Origin: Clostridiales bacterium
GTDB lineage: Bacteria > Bacillota > Clostridia > Tissierellales > Sedimentibacteraceae
Direction of reading: 5' to 3'
DNA length: 6,466 nucleotides
Assembly: GCA_003483345.1 (NCBI GenBank)
Contig: DMWH01000245.1
Span: forward strand, 1,032-7,497
Shown in pieces: positions 6,287 to 6,466 of the stretch. Positions within the stretch are counted from its first letter, which is position 1, and each line of letters begins with the position of its first letter. Made by a program: the position numbers and the translations under genes. The notes under the pieces are model-generated. The model saw only the letters and a program-made list of their open reading frames with translations. It was not told the DNA's origin and ran no database searches.

Positions 6287-6450
6287 TGATAAAAAGAAAG
6301 GTATCAGAATCCATACTTATCGGTGATGATATTGAGATAATTATTTCAGAAATAAGTCAAGATAAAGTTAAAATTGCTATCAGTGCTCCTCAAGACATAA
6401 AAATTACCAGAAAAGAATTGGCTGAAACTTGTGAATTTAATAAAAAATAG
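6280..6450 (+). CDS. csrA: Carbon storage regulator / translational repressor CsrA
   Basis: CsrA is a small dimeric RNA-binding protein that blocks translation by binding GGA motifs near ribosome binding sites; in Firmicutes its main known target is the flagellin mRNA, and FliW inhibits it. The 56-codon gene gives [20 protein letters not shown] at the start, then [19 protein letters not shown] (29-47), which covers the family's five strands and the start of the helix. R6 and the RNA-contacting R44 are present. Position 9, usually Gly in the RKVGESI motif, is Ser. The C-terminal tail is short (residues 48-56, ending EFNKK). The start ATG overlaps the end of fliW by 7 bases and has a strong ribosome binding site. 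The stop is TAG at 6448-6450. The flagellin gene would be expected downstream, outside the window. Confidence 0.95.
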   Translation: MLVIKRKVSESILIGDDIEIIISEISQDKVKIAISAPQDIKITRKELAETCEFNKK

Positions 6451-6466
6451 AATATGTAAAATATAG

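Overview
The window is low-GC, AT-rich DNA with compact operons, strong Gram-positive Shine-Dalgarno sequences and a Firmicutes-type late flagellar gene order. It most likely comes from an anaerobic Bacillota (Clostridia/Tissierellia-like) chromosome. This is inferred from the GroEL sequence, base composition and the flgM-flgN-flgK-flgL-DUF6470-fliW-csrA order, which matches the Bacillus subtilis block ending in yviE-fliW-csrA. I cannot name the species.

Layout: positions 1-618 hold the 3' part of groEL (the 5' end lies outside the window). It is closed by a strong intrinsic terminator at 640-675. A sigma-D/FliA-type promoter (713-739) then starts a motility cluster with two overlapping cheW genes (771-1295 and 1288-1767). 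A second sigma-D-type promoter (1778-1804) lies between cheW2 and flgM. From there flgM, flgN, flgK, flgL, a DUF6470 (YviE-like) gene, fliW and csrA follow on the + strand with short gaps or overlaps and no visible internal terminator. csrA (6280-6450) has only 56 codons. All genes are on the + strand. No RNA gene, mobile element or CRISPR array is visible.

How it fits together: FlgM is the anti-sigma factor for sigma-D, and its own gene appears to be driven by a sigma-D-type promoter, which would give negative feedback. FlgN is the export chaperone for the hook-filament junction proteins FlgK and FlgL, which are encoded next. FliW and CsrA form the known protein switch that controls flagellin translation; their genes overlap by 7 nt. 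The two CheW adaptors link chemoreceptors to CheA and would be co-expressed with late flagellar genes. The least understood member is the DUF6470 protein. The main departures from the B. subtilis layout are the cheW pair in place of the comF/yvyF genes upstream of flgM and the matched pair of sigma-D-like promoters. Otherwise this is a well-conserved late flagellar operon, and I see no clearly new system.
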